Shown: positions 36,560 to 45,612, numbered from the stretch's first letter. The stretch: 64,000 nucleotides of DNA from Sphingomonas sp. Y38-1Y (GCF_032391395.1 NZ_CP135916.1:992001-1056000); one strand, 5' to 3'. Translations and numbers: made by a program. Notes: generated by a model from the letters alone, not told the origin.

Positions 36560-36772
36560 ATGGCCATCACCGGCACCGTCAAGTTCTTCAACATGGACAA
36601 GGGCTATGGCTTCATTGCGCCCGACAATGGCGGCAACGACGCCTTCGTCCACATCAGCGCGGTCGAGCGGTCGGGCATGGTGACGCTGCAGCAGGACCAG
36701 CGCGTCACCTATGAGCTCGAAGAGGATCGCCGCGGCAAGATGGCGGCGGTCAACCTGAACGCGGCCGACTGA
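36560..36772 (+). CDS. Cold-shock protein, CspA family
   Basis: A 70-residue single cold-shock domain with RNP1 (KGYGFIAP) and RNP2 (DAFVHISAV), which binds single-stranded RNA and DNA. AAAGGAAA lies 8-12 bp upstream of the ATG at 36560. The gene has a leader of at least 100 nt with an ACCGG/CCGGT hairpin, in line with the leader-based control common in csp genes, but no promoter can be fixed. Confidence 0.93.
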   Translation: MAITGTVKFFNMDKGYGFIAPDNGGNDAFVHISAVERSGMVTLQQDQRVTYELEEDRRGKMAAVNLNAAD

Positions 36773-36833
36773 CCTAATCCTCGCGTGCGGCGGCGATCGT
36801 CGCCGCACGCGCCCCATACCGATAGGAGGCACC

Positions 36834-37016
36834 ATGGCCGACGACGCCACGACTTTTCGCGATCGCGCGACCCAGGCTCGCGCCGATGCCGCCAACACCA
36901 GCCTCCAGAACGTCCGCGAACGCTGCGAGCGGTCCGCCGCGACGTGGGAAGCGATGGCGGTCCGCGCCGAACGCGTCGCGCACGAGCGGGCGATGAAGGT
37001 GGCGGCCCAGTCCTGA
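36834..37016 (+). CDS. Small conserved-looking hypothetical protein
   Basis: A 60-residue, highly charged, probably all-helical protein (DDATTFRDRATQARADAANT...NVRERCERSAATWEAMAVRA). AGGAGG lies 7 bp before the ATG, a strong site. It follows the csp gene by 61 bp in the same direction. I do not recognise a function; composition and ribosome site support a real gene. Confidence 0.65.
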   Translation: MADDATTFRDRATQARADAANTSLQNVRERCERSAATWEAMAVRAERVAHERAMKVAAQS

Positions 37017-37050
37017 CGCGCTGAGCCGCATCCGGCTTCTACCGTCTTCG

Positions 37051-37130
37051 TCATCCCGGACTTGATCCGGGATGACGCTTCTTCCTTTTACGATTGCCAA
37101 GAAAGCGGGACCCCGGATCAAGTCCGGGGC
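37051..37130. repeat. Paired palindromes with CCCGGACTTGATCCGGG core
   Basis: TCCCGGACTTGATCCGGGA near 37054-37073 and its near inverse near 37111-37129 flank about 40 bp. Each half is itself a palindrome, so two small hairpins or one large one can form. It is the same family as 7191-7316 and sits between convergent genes. Confidence 0.75.
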
Positions 37131-37156
37131 GACGAGAACGCTTGACCTCTGTCCGT

Positions 37157-37732
37157 TCAGCCCTGCGACCGCACCAGCGCCCCGAGGGCCAGCCGGCGCG
37201 CCGTGTCGCGCGGCAGGCCCAGCGCCCGCGTCATCGACCCGCCCAGCAGCGCATCGCCGAGCGCCAGCAGCACCAGGTGCAGCGTGTCGGCATGGATCGG
37301 CTTGTCCGGCCGTGCGACGTCGGCGAGTTCGTCGACCAGCCGGTGAATCGCTTCCAAGATCGGGTCGAGTGCATCCTCGTTGCCGGTCAGGATCATCCAG
37401 CTCGCCAGCGCGCCCGCGCCCTCGATATCGAAGGCGTCGAAGGTGAGGTCGACGACCTCGCGCGGCTCCTGTTCGCCCGCGCGCGCGCGGAGCGCCGCTT
37501 CGCCGATCTTGGCGGTGATGGCGTCGGCCATGCTGCCTGCCAGCGCCTTTTGCAGCCCGGATGCCGAGCCGAAATGATGGAGCAGGTTGGCGTGGGTACG
37601 GCCGATTCGCGTCGCCACTGCCTTCAGCGTCACCGCCTGCGGCCCCGCCTCGATCAAAAGGTCGCGCGCGGCCTGGAGCGCGGTATCGCGTGAGGCTTCG
37701 GGGGACAGGCGGCGGCGGGCGACTATTGACAT
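37157..37732 (-). CDS. TetR family transcriptional regulator
   Basis: A 191-residue repressor. The N-terminal helix-turn-helix is near residues 10-55 (ALQAARDLLIEAGPQAVTLKAVATRIGRTHANLLHHFGS), and the C-terminal ligand domain has no recognisable specificity. The ATG at 37732 leaves 44 bp to the divergent PF10118 gene, so it most likely controls that gene and itself from the shared region, which contains TTTACTTACACC on the minus strand. The inducer is unknown. Confidence 0.88.
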   Translation of the reverse strand: MSIVARRRLSPEASRDTALQAARDLLIEAGPQAVTLKAVATRIGRTHANLLHHFGSASGLQKALAGSMADAITAKIGEAALRARAGEQEPREVVDLTFDAFDIEGAGALASWMILTGNEDALDPILEAIHRLVDELADVARPDKPIHADTLHLVLLALGDALLGGSMTRALGLPRDTARRLALGALVRSQG

Positions 37733-37776
37733 TGGTGTAAGTAAACTCCAGCTTCGCGGCAATCTGGAGGATAATG

Positions 37777-38619
37777 ATGGCGAACGCAAAGACCCCCGCC
37801 GACCTCACCATCACGCCGCGGGATCGCCGCTTCGGGCGCGAGCGGCGGCCCGACCGCTGGTGGCTGAACGGCGACCCGATCGCCACCGCCTTCTACAACG
37901 CGCTTTCGGTCACATTTCCGAAGGGCGAGGCCTTCTTCGTCGACAGCGTGCGCAAGTTCCGCGACGGCACCCCGCCGCGCCTTGCCGCCGAGATCCAGGC
38001 GTTCGTGAAGCAGGAGGTCATCCACACGCGCGAGCATGTCGCGTTCAACCGGCACGTGATCGACCAGGGATACGACACCTCGCGCCTCGAAAAGCGCGTC
38101 GATGACGAGATCGCGCTGACCCGCGACAAGCCGCCGATCGGCTCACTCGCGGCGACGATGTGCCTCGAGCATTTCACCGCGATCCTCGCGCACGAGCTCG
38201 TCGCCAATCCGCGTCACCTGGCGGGCGGGGATGGCGAGGCGGCCGCGCTGTGGCGCTGGCACGCGATCGAGGAGATCGAGCACAAGGGCGTCGCGTACGA
38301 CACCTGGCTCCACGCGACGCGCGACTGGCCGCGGTTCCGACGCTGGTGGATCAAGACGCTCGTGATGCTGACCGTCACGCGCAAGTTCCTGGTCGGCCGG
38401 TGGATCGGGATGCTCGACCTGCTCGAACAGGACGGGCTGACCGGCTGGCGCGTGAAGGTGCGGGTGCTCCGCTATGCGCTGGGGCGGCCGGGGATGGCGC
38501 GCAAGGTGATGGGGGCGTGGCTCGCCTTCTTCTTGCCGGGCTTCCACCCCTGGAACCATGACGACCGCGAGCTGATCGGCGTGGTCGACAGCGAGTTCGC
38601 GATGGCGCGGGTGGCGTAA
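37777..38619 (+). CDS. Predicted metal-dependent hydrolase (PF10118 family)
   Basis: A 280-residue soluble protein with a ferritin-like arrangement of acidic and His ligands: QEVIHTREHVAFN (near residue 85), CLEHFTAILAHEL (near 130) and IEEIEHKGVAYDTW (near 170). The family is named metal-dependent hydrolase by prediction only; the reaction is not established. CTGGAGG at 37764-37770 favours the second of two adjacent ATG codons (37774, 37777). The divergent TetR gene is the probable regulator. Confidence 0.82.
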   Translation: MANAKTPADLTITPRDRRFGRERRPDRWWLNGDPIATAFYNALSVTFPKGEAFFVDSVRKFRDGTPPRLAAEIQAFVKQEVIHTREHVAFNRHVIDQGYDTSRLEKRVDDEIALTRDKPPIGSLAATMCLEHFTAILAHELVANPRHLAGGDGEAAALWRWHAIEEIEHKGVAYDTWLHATRDWPRFRRWWIKTLVMLTVTRKFLVGRWIGMLDLLEQDGLTGWRVKVRVLRYALGRPGMARKVMGAWLAFFLPGFHPWNHDDRELIGVVDSEFAMARVA

Positions 38620-38620
38620 A

Positions 38621-38816
38621 CCTTCTCCCCCTGAGGGAGAAGGATACCGCAGCTTGGTCGCGAAGCGACTTAGCGGAGGTTGGATGAGGGGTGGCGAGCC
38701 GAAGGCTCGCGTGGCCGCAAGTGCGACCACTTACCCCTCACCCAGCTACGACTAGGCCCGCGCGAAGTGCGCGGACCAAGTCTCCGCAACCCTCTCCGCC
38801 AGCGGGGGAGAGGGAG
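38621..38816. repeat. Complex inverted-repeat element with CTTCTCCC and CCTCTCC hairpins
   Basis: CCTTCTCCC/GGGAGAAGG at the left edge and CCTCTCC/GGAGAGG at the right edge form local hairpins. GAGGGGTGG and CCCCTCACCC pair across the centre, and GCGCGAAGTGCGC adds a further hairpin. The element fills the gap between convergent genes and belongs to neither of the two repeat families described above. Confidence 0.65.
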
Positions 38817-38820
38817 GTGG

Positions 38821-39327
38821 TTAAAGCTTTCCGCTGTGCAGATTTTCGAGATGCTTCAGATGCTCGGTGATCTGGCCCTTCGCCAGCATCGCGACGTGGC
38901 GCATGTCCGGGTTGCGGCCCGACGCCAGGTAGCGCTCCTGCACCTGGAGGAGCTTGCGGTGGCCGTCGGTTTGCGCCGCGATGTACGCCGTCTCGAACGC
39001 GCGGCCGGTGGCGGCGTTGAGGCGGGCCATGATCGCGCGCGCCTCGGCATCGGGCGGGGGCGGGGCCATGCCGGTCGCCTCGCGAAGGATCTGCGCGATC
39101 GTCGTCTGCTCGGCGACCTCGAACGTCGCGAAGTCGCGCACGGGGCCGTTCGCCTTGCGCTGCGCAAGCTCGCTCGACTGAAGCGCGAGGCTGCCGATGC
39201 GCAGCGTCTCCATCGCATGCTCGCGCTCCGGCCCGCCGGCCGGTGCCTGTGCAAAGGCGAGGGCCGGCATGCTCGCCACGCAGACCGCGCCCATCACCAA
39301 TGTCTGTGCCAATTGCCGCCTGTTCAT
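38821..39327 (-). CDS. Secreted DUF4142 protein
   Basis: A 168-residue protein with a Sec signal peptide (LVMGAVCVASMPALAFA, cleavage near residue 26) and a helical DUF4142 domain (MRIGSLALQSSELAQRKANG-like start, FATFEVAEQTTIAQIL, GRNPDMRHVAMLAKGQITEHLKHL). It should be periplasmic. The biochemical role of the family is unknown. It stands alone. Confidence 0.82.
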   Translation of the reverse strand: MNRRQLAQTLVMGAVCVASMPALAFAQAPAGGPEREHAMETLRIGSLALQSSELAQRKANGPVRDFATFEVAEQTTIAQILREATGMAPPPPDAEARAIMARLNAATGRAFETAYIAAQTDGHRKLLQVQERYLASGRNPDMRHVAMLAKGQITEHLKHLENLHSGKL

Positions 39328-39398
39328 CGCATCGCTCCTGACAGCCGCCCCGCACCGCCCAACGATACTTAGTGACTGTAGTTGCGACGTTTTTTCCG

Positions 39399-39938
39399 TT
39401 ACGCGGCGAGCGCTCTGGGTTGCTGCCGCAGGTCAATGACATGCATCAGGCAATCGACCTCTTGGCCGCGTGCGACCGAGTAACGACGGCGGATTTCTCC
39501 GGTCGGACGAAAGCCGATCCGCTCGAGCACGCGCCCCGAGGCGGCATTGCCGACATAATGGCCGGACACCAGCGACTCGATGCCAAAGCTGGCCGACAGC
39601 GACGCGACAAAGGCGCTGGCCGCCTCGCGCATCAGGCCGCGGCCCCAGGCGGCGGGGGTCAGCCAATAGCCGAGCTCGCGCGCGCCATGTTCGTCGCGGT
39701 GCACGCCGATGCCGCCGATCACCGGCGCACCTTCAGCCCGCCGGTCGACGATCAGGAGCCGCGGCTCGTCGATCACCTCGGGCAGCGAGAGGACGCCGCG
39801 CGCATCGTCGATGGTGTAGGGCCAGGGCGCGCGCGCGAGCATGGCCACGACACGCTCATGCGCGATCGCATGGGCAAGGGCGGGCGCATCCTCGGCCCAG
39901 CCGGGACGCAGCGTCAGCCGTTCGGTCAGCACGAACAT
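39399..39938 (-). CDS. GNAT family N-acetyltransferase (RimJ/RimL-like)
   Basis: A 179-residue acetyltransferase of the Acetyltransf_3 group. It has the N-terminal TERLTLRPGWAEDAPAL, the central ELGYWLTPAAWGRGLMREA acetyl-CoA-binding segment and NAASGRVLERIGFRPTGE, all usual in RimJ-like enzymes. Acceptor substrate unknown. It lies downstream of rpmA, beyond the terminator at 39999-40032. Confidence 0.87.
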   Translation of the reverse strand: MFVLTERLTLRPGWAEDAPALAHAIAHERVVAMLARAPWPYTIDDARGVLSLPEVIDEPRLLIVDRRAEGAPVIGGIGVHRDEHGARELGYWLTPAAWGRGLMREAASAFVASLSASFGIESLVSGHYVGNAASGRVLERIGFRPTGEIRRRYSVARGQEVDCLMHVIDLRQQPRALAA

Positions 39939-39998
39939 GGGTCAGCTCTCCTCGTGTCGCGCGCACCGGGCGGGTGCGGGCGGGGGCGAGGGGAGCAA

Positions 39999-40032
39999 GA
40001 AAAAAGGGAGCCGGGGCGGACCCGTCTCCCTT
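39999..40032 (-). terminator. Terminator of the rplU-rpmA operon
   Basis: On the minus strand AAGGGAG (40032-40026) and CTCCCTT (40010-40004) pair and are followed by a run of T (TTTTTTC). It lies 67 bp after the rpmA stop. Confidence 0.8.
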
Positions 40033-40098
40033 CCTCTGGCTGGTTCCGAAACCGGAACCCGGGTCTGCCCGCGTTGGGCAACCCGGCCGGTTACCCGA

Positions 40099-40368
40099 TT
40101 ATTCGGCGGCTTCCGCCATCGGCTGGACCGCACAGAAGGTGCGGCCGAGGCGACCACGCGAAAACGCGACCTGACCCTCGGTCAGCGCGAACAGCGTGTG
40201 GTCCTTGCCGATGCCGACGTTCGGCCCCGGATAGTATTTCGTGCCGCGCTGGCGGATGATGATGTTGCCCGGAATGACGTGCTCGCCACCGAACTTCTTC
40301 ACGCCAAGGCGCTTGCTCTCCGAATCGCGGCCGTTGCGCGACGAGCCGCCAGCTTTCTTATGTGCCAT
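40099..40368 (-). CDS. rpmA: 50S ribosomal protein L27
   Basis: An 89-residue L27 with the normal start [20 protein letters not shown] and the [22 protein letters not shown] block. It lies near the peptidyl-transferase centre of the 50S subunit. It follows rplU by 25 bp and ends before a clear terminator. Confidence 0.97.
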   Translation of the reverse strand: MAHKKAGGSSRNGRDSESKRLGVKKFGGEHVIPGNIIIRQRGTKYYPGPNVGIGKDHTLFALTEGQVAFSRGRLGRTFCAVQPMAEAAE

Positions 40369-40393
40369 TGTCTGGGTCTCCTTCCGCTACGAA

Positions 40394-40699
40394 TCAGGCC
40401 GCGTCGCCGATCGACACGATCTTCAGGATCGTGTGATTCTGGCGGTGGCCGTTCTTGCGGCGATAATTGTGACGGCGGCGCTTCTTGAAGACGATGACCT
40501 TCTCGCCCTTCGCCTGCGCGACGATCTCGGCAGCGACGGTCAGGCCGGCGACCGACTTGAGGTCGGCGCCTTCGCCCGCGAGCAGGACGTCGTCCAGCGT
40601 GACCGAATCACCGGCCTCGCCGCCGAGCTTCTCGACGACGATCTTGTCTCCAGCGGCAACGCGATACTGCTTGCCGCCCGTGCGCACGACTGCGAACAT
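40394..40699 (-). CDS. rplU: 50S ribosomal protein L21
   Basis: A 101-residue L21 that binds 23S rRNA. The N-terminus [25 protein letters not shown] and [19 protein letters not shown] are family constants. It is first in the rplU-rpmA operon. The 129 bp before it, toward hspQ, would contain the operon promoter, which I could not pinpoint. Confidence 0.97.
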   Translation of the reverse strand: MFAVVRTGGKQYRVAAGDKIVVEKLGGEAGDSVTLDDVLLAGEGADLKSVAGLTVAAEIVAQAKGEKVIVFKKRRRHNYRRKNGHRQNHTILKIVSIGDAA

Positions 40700-40828
40700 G
40701 GCCCTAAATCTCTTCCAGCAATACGATATCCCGCACCGACACCATGGCCGTGCGAGAGGGAAGGCGTCCGTTATGCGGGTGAGGTGATTCTGTCAACTGG
40801 TGTTGGGGTCATCGCCGACGCGACAAAC

Positions 40829-41209
40829 TCAGTGCCGGTGGACGGGCTTCAGCCTGTAGCGGTTGCCGGCGACATGGTCGAACAGGCCATCGATCGCGGG
40901 ATGCTCGACCGGCTCCTCGCTCTCGTCCTCGATCAGGTTCTGCTGGCTGACATAGGCGACATAGCTCGATTCGCCGTTCTCCGCGAGCAGGTGGTAGAAG
41001 GGCTGGTCCTTGCGCGGGCGCACCGCCTCCGGGATCGCTTCGTACCATTCCTCGCTGTTGGCGAAGACGGGATCGATGTCGAACACCACGCCGCGAAAAT
41101 CGAACAGCCGGTGCCGCACCACGTCGCCCACGTTGAAGCGCGCATGCGCGACCGCGGGAAGGGCGACATCGGGGTCGAGAGGCAGGGTATTCGTATCGAG
41201 GCGATCCAT
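40829..41209 (-). CDS. hspQ: Heat shock protein HspQ (YccV-like)
   Basis: A 126-residue HspQ-domain protein: [25 protein letters not shown] and [21 protein letters not shown] are the diagnostic blocks. In enterobacteria HspQ acts as an adaptor and specificity factor for Lon. The family identity is firm; the same function here is assumed. Gene stands alone between rplU and the tRNA gene. Confidence 0.9.
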   Translation of the reverse strand: MDRLDTNTLPLDPDVALPAVAHARFNVGDVVRHRLFDFRGVVFDIDPVFANSEEWYEAIPEAVRPRKDQPFYHLLAENGESSYVAYVSQQNLIEDESEEPVEHPAIDGLFDHVAGNRYRLKPVHRH

Positions 41210-41327
41210 CCCCCAAACTTAATGTCGTTTCGCGCCTGCACAAGCTGGGGCTTGCGGACCTCTTCGCATTGAGCTAACCGCCCCGCCTCCGACCGACAGG
41301 CCGTTCGCGGCCACAGGGGACCTCTGC

Positions 41328-41418
<91 letters not shown>

Positions 41419-41462
41419 CCCCGCCGCTGGCAATCCGGCCGCGGCCCGACTAACGGACCGAC

Positions 41463-42494
41463 ATGAGCGAGACGATTTCGACGGGCGCCGCGCGCCTGGA
41501 GCGGCGCATGGCGCGCGGATGCGAGTTTCTGGGGTCGGAGGTCGCGATCCTGTGCGGCGCGATGTCATGGGTGAGCGAGCGCAACCTGGTCGCCGCGATC
41601 TCGAACGCGGGCGGGTTCGGCGTGATCGCGTGCGGCGCGATGAGCCCCGAACTGCTCGACAAGGAAATCGCCGCCACGCGGGAGCGGACCGAGCGGCCGT
41701 TCGGCGTCAACCTCATCACCATGCACCCGCAATTGTTCGAGCTGATCGAGGTGTGCGGGCGCCACCGCGTCGGCCATGTCGTACTTGCCGGCGGGCTGCC
41801 GCCCAAGGGCGCGCTGGAGGCGATCAAGGCGACGGGGGCAAAGGTCGTGGCGTTCGCACCGGCGCTCAGCCTGGCCAAGAAGCTCGTCCGATCGGGCGTG
41901 GATGCGCTGGTGATCGAGGGGATGGAGGCCGGCGGTCACATCGGCCCGGTGTCGACCAGCGTGCTCGCGCAGGAGATCCTGCCCGAGGTCGCCAGCGACG
42001 TGCCGGTGTTCGTCGCGGGCGGCATCGGCCGCGGCGAGGCGATCGCCGGCTATCTCGACATGGGCGCGGCGGGCGTCCAGCTCGGCACGCGCTTCGTCTG
42101 CGCCACCGAATCGATCGCGCACCCCAATTTCAAGCGCGCCTTCATCCGCGCCTCGGCGCGCGACGCGGTGGCGAGCGTGCAGGTGGATGCACGGCTTCCG
42201 GTCATTCCCGTCCGCGCGCTCAAGAATTCGGGGACCGAGCTCTTCACCGCCAAGCAGCGGGAGGTCGCCGCCAGCCTGGATGGCGGCGCGGTCGAGATGG
42301 CGGAGGCGCAGCTCCAGATCGAGCATTATTGGGCCGGCGCGCTGCGCCGTGCGGTGATCGACGGCGATGTCGAGCATGGCAGCCTGATGGCCGGCCAGTC
42401 GGTCGGCATGGTGACCAAGGAAGAGCCCGTCGCCGACATCATCGCCGCGCTGATGGGCGAGGCGGCGGCGGCGCTGGAGAAGCGCGCCGCCTGA
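41463..42494 (+). CDS. Nitronate monooxygenase / FabK-like flavoprotein
   Basis: A 343-residue FMN-dependent TIM-barrel enzyme of the 2-nitropropane dioxygenase family. Flavin-binding segments are visible: ILCGAMSWVSERNLVAAISNAGGFG at the N-terminus, DALVIEGMEAGGHIGP near residue 150 and VPVFVAGGIGRGEAIAGYLDMGAAGVQLGTRF near 180-215. Members are either nitronate monooxygenases or enoyl-ACP reductases, and the sequence alone does not decide. It begins 44 bp after the tRNA-Ser gene and converges on the LysR gene. Confidence 0.82.
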   Translation: MSETISTGAARLERRMARGCEFLGSEVAILCGAMSWVSERNLVAAISNAGGFGVIACGAMSPELLDKEIAATRERTERPFGVNLITMHPQLFELIEVCGRHRVGHVVLAGGLPPKGALEAIKATGAKVVAFAPALSLAKKLVRSGVDALVIEGMEAGGHIGPVSTSVLAQEILPEVASDVPVFVAGGIGRGEAIAGYLDMGAAGVQLGTRFVCATESIAHPNFKRAFIRASARDAVASVQVDARLPVIPVRALKNSGTELFTAKQREVAASLDGGAVEMAEAQLQIEHYWAGALRRAVIDGDVEHGSLMAGQSVGMVTKEEPVADIIAALMGEAAAALEKRAA

Positions 42495-42498
42495 CGCC

Positions 42499-43395
42499 TC
42501 AGCTCGGGTCGCCCTCGCGGATCGCGTCGATGAAGGCGCGGAGCGTCGCGGGGACGTGGCGGTGGCTGGCGTAATAGAGGCACCCGCCCGGAAACGGCGG
42601 TGACCAGTCCTCCAGCAGCAGCACGAGCCGCCCGGCATCGAGCGGTTCGCGGGCATAGGCCTCGGGAACGAAGGCGATGCCGAGGCCCTGTTCCGCCGCC
42701 TCGACCATCAAGGCGCTGTTGTCGAGGATGAGCGTGCCGGGCACCTCGAGCGCGATCTCGCGCCCGGCACGCTCGAACTCCCAGCGATAGGGACGGCCGC
42801 TCGGCAGGCGCTGGCGGATGCAGGGATGGTCGGCGAGGTCGGCGGGCGCCCGCGGCCGGCCGTATCGCTCGACATGCGCAGGCGCGGCGACGGCGAGGAA
42901 GCGCGTCGTCCCGCCGAACGGCACTGCGATCATGTCCTGCGGCACCGCCTCCAGCAGGCGCACGCCCGCATCGAACCCTTCGGCGACGATGTCGACCAGC
43001 CGTCCTTCGGTGACGAGATCGAGCGTGACGCGCGGGTGGCGCGCGGCGAAGATTGGCACCGCGTGGCGCAGCAGCCAGCGGGCGCCGCCCTCATTGGCAT
43101 TGATGCGGAGCGTCCCGGTGAGTTCGCCTGCGGGCCGGCCGGCTTCGGCGAGCGCCGCATCGAGATCGCCGAGCAGCGGCGCGATCCGCGCGAGCAGCGC
43201 CTCGCCCGCCTCGGTCGGCGCGACGCTGCGCGTGGTGCGGTGGAGCAGGCGGATGTCCAGCCGCCGTTCGAGCGAACGCAGCGCATGGCTGAGCGCCGAG
43301 CGCGAGGTGCCGATCTCCTCGGCCGCGCGGCGGAAGCTGCGATATTGTGCCACCGCGGCGAAGGCGCGCAGGTCAGACAGGCTGACGTCGTTCAT
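42499..43395 (-). CDS. LysR family transcriptional regulator
   Basis: A 298-residue LysR-type regulator. The winged helix-turn-helix is at residues 5-65 (LRAFAAVAQYRSFRRAAEEIGTSRSALSHALRSLERRL), and the periplasmic-binding-like effector domain covers about 90-295. It starts 89 bp from the divergent SDR gene, which is its most probable target. The gene ends four bases from the nitronate monooxygenase stop. Confidence 0.93.
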   Translation of the reverse strand: MNDVSLSDLRAFAAVAQYRSFRRAAEEIGTSRSALSHALRSLERRLDIRLLHRTTRSVAPTEAGEALLARIAPLLGDLDAALAEAGRPAGELTGTLRINANEGGARWLLRHAVPIFAARHPRVTLDLVTEGRLVDIVAEGFDAGVRLLEAVPQDMIAVPFGGTTRFLAVAAPAHVERYGRPRAPADLADHPCIRQRLPSGRPYRWEFERAGREIALEVPGTLILDNSALMVEAAEQGLGIAFVPEAYAREPLDAGRLVLLLEDWSPPFPGGCLYYASHRHVPATLRAFIDAIREGDPS

Positions 43396-43484
43396 TGGTG
43401 AGCAGTCCTCACGGGCTCATGCCGATTGCGCCGGATTATCACATCAGTCCGAACCGCTAAATGGAGCGTCGAGGGAGACGCAGC

Positions 43485-44309
43485 ATGAAGACCTGGTTCA
43501 TCACCGGCGCATCATCGGGCCTGGGCCTGACAATGACCCGAAAGCTTCTGGAACGCGGCGACCGTGTGATCGCGAGCGCGCGGCGGTTGCAGCCGCTGGA
43601 GGTGCTGGCCGCCGAGCATGGCGAACGGCTGATGCTCGCCAGCTTCGACGTGACCGACACGGCGGCGATGCGGCGGGAGGTCGAACGCGTGTTCGCGGCG
43701 GCCGGGCGGATCGACGTGGTCGTCAGCAATGCCGGCTACGGGCTGTTCGGCGCGGTCGAGGAAGTGAGCGACGCACAAATCGACCGCCAGATCGCGACCA
43801 ACCTGACCGCCTCGATCCAGCTGATCCGTGCGGTGATCCCACATCTTCGCGAGCAGGGTGGCGGCCGCATCCTCCAGGTGTCGTCCGAAGGCGGGCAGAT
43901 CGCCTATCCCAATTTCGGCCTCTACCATGCGAGCAAATGGGGCATCGAAGGCTTTGTCGAAACGGCGGCGCAGGAGGTCGCGCCGTTCGGGATCAGCATG
44001 ACCCTGATCGAACCCGGCCCGACCGCCACAGCCTTTGCCGAGGGCCTCGACCGCGCGCCGGAAAATCCCGTCTATGACGCGACACCCGCGGGCGCGGTGC
44101 GACAGGCGCTGGCGGCGGGCGCGTTCGCGATCCGCGGCGACGCCGATCGCACCGTCGACGCGATGATCGCGGCGGGCGACGCGGCAGAGCCGGCACTCCG
44201 CGTCGCGCTCGGCAGCACGGCGTACGAGCATATCGAGGCGGCGTTGGAGGGGCGGCTGGCCGAGCTCAGGGCGCAGCGGGACGTCGCCTATTCGGCCGAT
44301 GCTGACTGA
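43485..44309 (+). CDS. Short-chain dehydrogenase, probable LysR target
   Basis: A 274-residue classical SDR: TGASSGLG (residue 7), SNAGYGLFG (near 80), catalytic Ser in LQVSSEGG and YHASKWGIEGF (near 147). The ATG at 43485 follows GAGGGAG; it shares a divergent promoter region with the LysR gene. LysR-SDR pairs of this type often react to aldehydes or quinones, but the substrate is unknown here. Not related by position to the other SDR genes of the window. Confidence 0.87.
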   Translation: MKTWFITGASSGLGLTMTRKLLERGDRVIASARRLQPLEVLAAEHGERLMLASFDVTDTAAMRREVERVFAAAGRIDVVVSNAGYGLFGAVEEVSDAQIDRQIATNLTASIQLIRAVIPHLREQGGGRILQVSSEGGQIAYPNFGLYHASKWGIEGFVETAAQEVAPFGISMTLIEPGPTATAFAEGLDRAPENPVYDATPAGAVRQALAAGAFAIRGDADRTVDAMIAAGDAAEPALRVALGSTAYEHIEAALEGRLAELRAQRDVAYSADAD

Positions 44310-44376
44310 ATGGTCTGGCTGCTTCGCCGTCGGAGGGCTAGACTGAAGCCTGGCCTCCTTCGACGGCATCGGAGCC

Positions 44377-44802
44377 ATGATGGACCTGCTTGCATTGACG
44401 ATGTTGATCGCTGGCGTCTCACCGGCTCAGGACTTCGACGCGGTGACGGCGGCACCCGCCAGTCACCGTGTCCTGCTGGAGGACGCGAAGGTTCGCGTGT
44501 TGCGGGTCGAGGTGGCGCCGGGCGCGACCGAGCCCGTTCACGATCACCGCTGGCCGAGCATCATGATCTTCGAGCAGCCCCAGCCGATCACCTATATCGA
44601 ATACAGGCTGGTCGACGGCCGCCTCGTGGAGACCCGGCGCGTCGATGCGCCTGCGCTCAAGGCCGATCAGACCGTGCGCGGGGAGGCCGAAGGGCTTCAT
44701 GCAGTGCTGAACCGAGGATCTGCCCCCTTCGTCGCGCGATCCGCGTCGAGTTCAAGGATGTGGGTCGCTAGAGGTCGGCCCCACCTCTTAACCTCATCTT
44801 AG
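44377..44802 (+). CDS. Secreted cupin-like protein with a probable 3' frameshift
   Basis: A reading frame of 141 codons. Residues 1-18 are a signal peptide (LLALTMLIAGVSPAQ), and the body HRVLLEDAKVRVLRVEVAPG followed by HDHRWPSIMIFEQ is a cupin-like fold. After GSAPFVAR the frame continues into a Ser/Arg-rich tail (SASSSRMWVARGRPHLLTSS) unlike the family. The alternative frame reads AIRVEFKDVGR and stops at 44771, which is the sort of ending expected. A one- or two-base indel around 44730-44745 is therefore likely, real or a sequencing error. Function unknown. Confidence 0.6.
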   Translation: MMDLLALTMLIAGVSPAQDFDAVTAAPASHRVLLEDAKVRVLRVEVAPGATEPVHDHRWPSIMIFEQPQPITYIEYRLVDGRLVETRRVDAPALKADQTVRGEAEGLHAVLNRGSAPFVARSASSSRMWVARGRPHLLTSS

Positions 44803-44847
44803 CCATATCGGGCGACTCTCTCCCCGCCTCGTCCAGGGAGTCGACCG

Positions 44848-45612
44848 ATGCTGCGTACCCGCTTCGCCCTTGCCCTGCTGCCACTTGCGCTTGCCGGTTG
44901 CGGCAAGTCGAAGACTGCGGTGGTCGCCGCGCCGCCCCCTGCACCGGTTGCGGTGGTCGAGCGGCCGATGCCGCGCCCGCCGATGGGCGCTGCCGCGAAC
45001 CTGACGCTGCCGATCGCGGGGCCGGACGGCGCGTTCGCCACGCCCAACCGCAACCTGTCGGCGATCGCCGCGCAATGGCATCTGCGCGCCGCGCTCAACG
45101 TCGCGGTGCTCCAGTGCGTCCGCGCGGGCGACCCGATGGAGGCGCAGTATAACGGCTTCCTCGCGACGCATAAGAAGGCGATGACGCGCGCGCATGACGG
45201 GCTGAAGGCCGAATATCGCACGCGCTTCGGAGCCGAGTGGCAGGACCGCTTCGACGACGACATGACGCGGCTCTACAATTTCTATGCGCAGCCGCCCGCA
45301 CGCGCCGCCTTCTGCGCCGCCGCCCAGCCGCTGATCGCCGCCGCCGCCGCGACGCCGGCCGGGGCGCTCGACGAGTTCGCCGCGACCGCGCTCCAGTCGC
45401 TCGATGTGCCCTTCACCGATTTCTATCGCGCCTATGCCGACTATCGCGCCGATCTGGCCGCCTGGCAGACCGACCGGACGCAGCCGGCGCCAGGCCAGAT
45501 TGCGCCCGTCCAGATCGCGGCGGTGCAGCCGGTGCCGCTCACCCGCGCGCCGGTGCTGACGGTCGCGCGCGACCTGTTGATGGCCGACACCGGCGTGACC
45601 GGCGGCGATTGA
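44848..45612 (+). CDS. Lipoprotein of unknown function
   Basis: A 254-residue precursor with a lipobox (LALAGC, Cys 18), a Pro-rich linker and a mainly helical mature domain rich in Ala and Tyr (FTDFYRAYADYRADLAAW). No known domain is recognised. It should be anchored in the periplasmic face of a membrane. It precedes ptsP by 49 bp in the same direction; no functional link is implied. Confidence 0.7.
   Translation: MLRTRFALALLPLALAGCGKSKTAVVAAPPPAPVAVVERPMPRPPMGAAANLTLPIAGPDGAFATPNRNLSAIAAQWHLRAALNVAVLQCVRAGDPMEAQYNGFLATHKKAMTRAHDGLKAEYRTRFGAEWQDRFDDDMTRLYNFYAQPPARAAFCAAAQPLIAAAAATPAGALDEFAATALQSLDVPFTDFYRAYADYRADLAAWQTDRTQPAPGQIAPVQIAAVQPVPLTRAPVLTVARDLLMADTGVTGGD

Noticed and set aside
38621-38816. 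CRISPR array
   Set aside because: The repeats here are inverted pairs, not regularly spaced direct repeats, and no cas gene is in the window.
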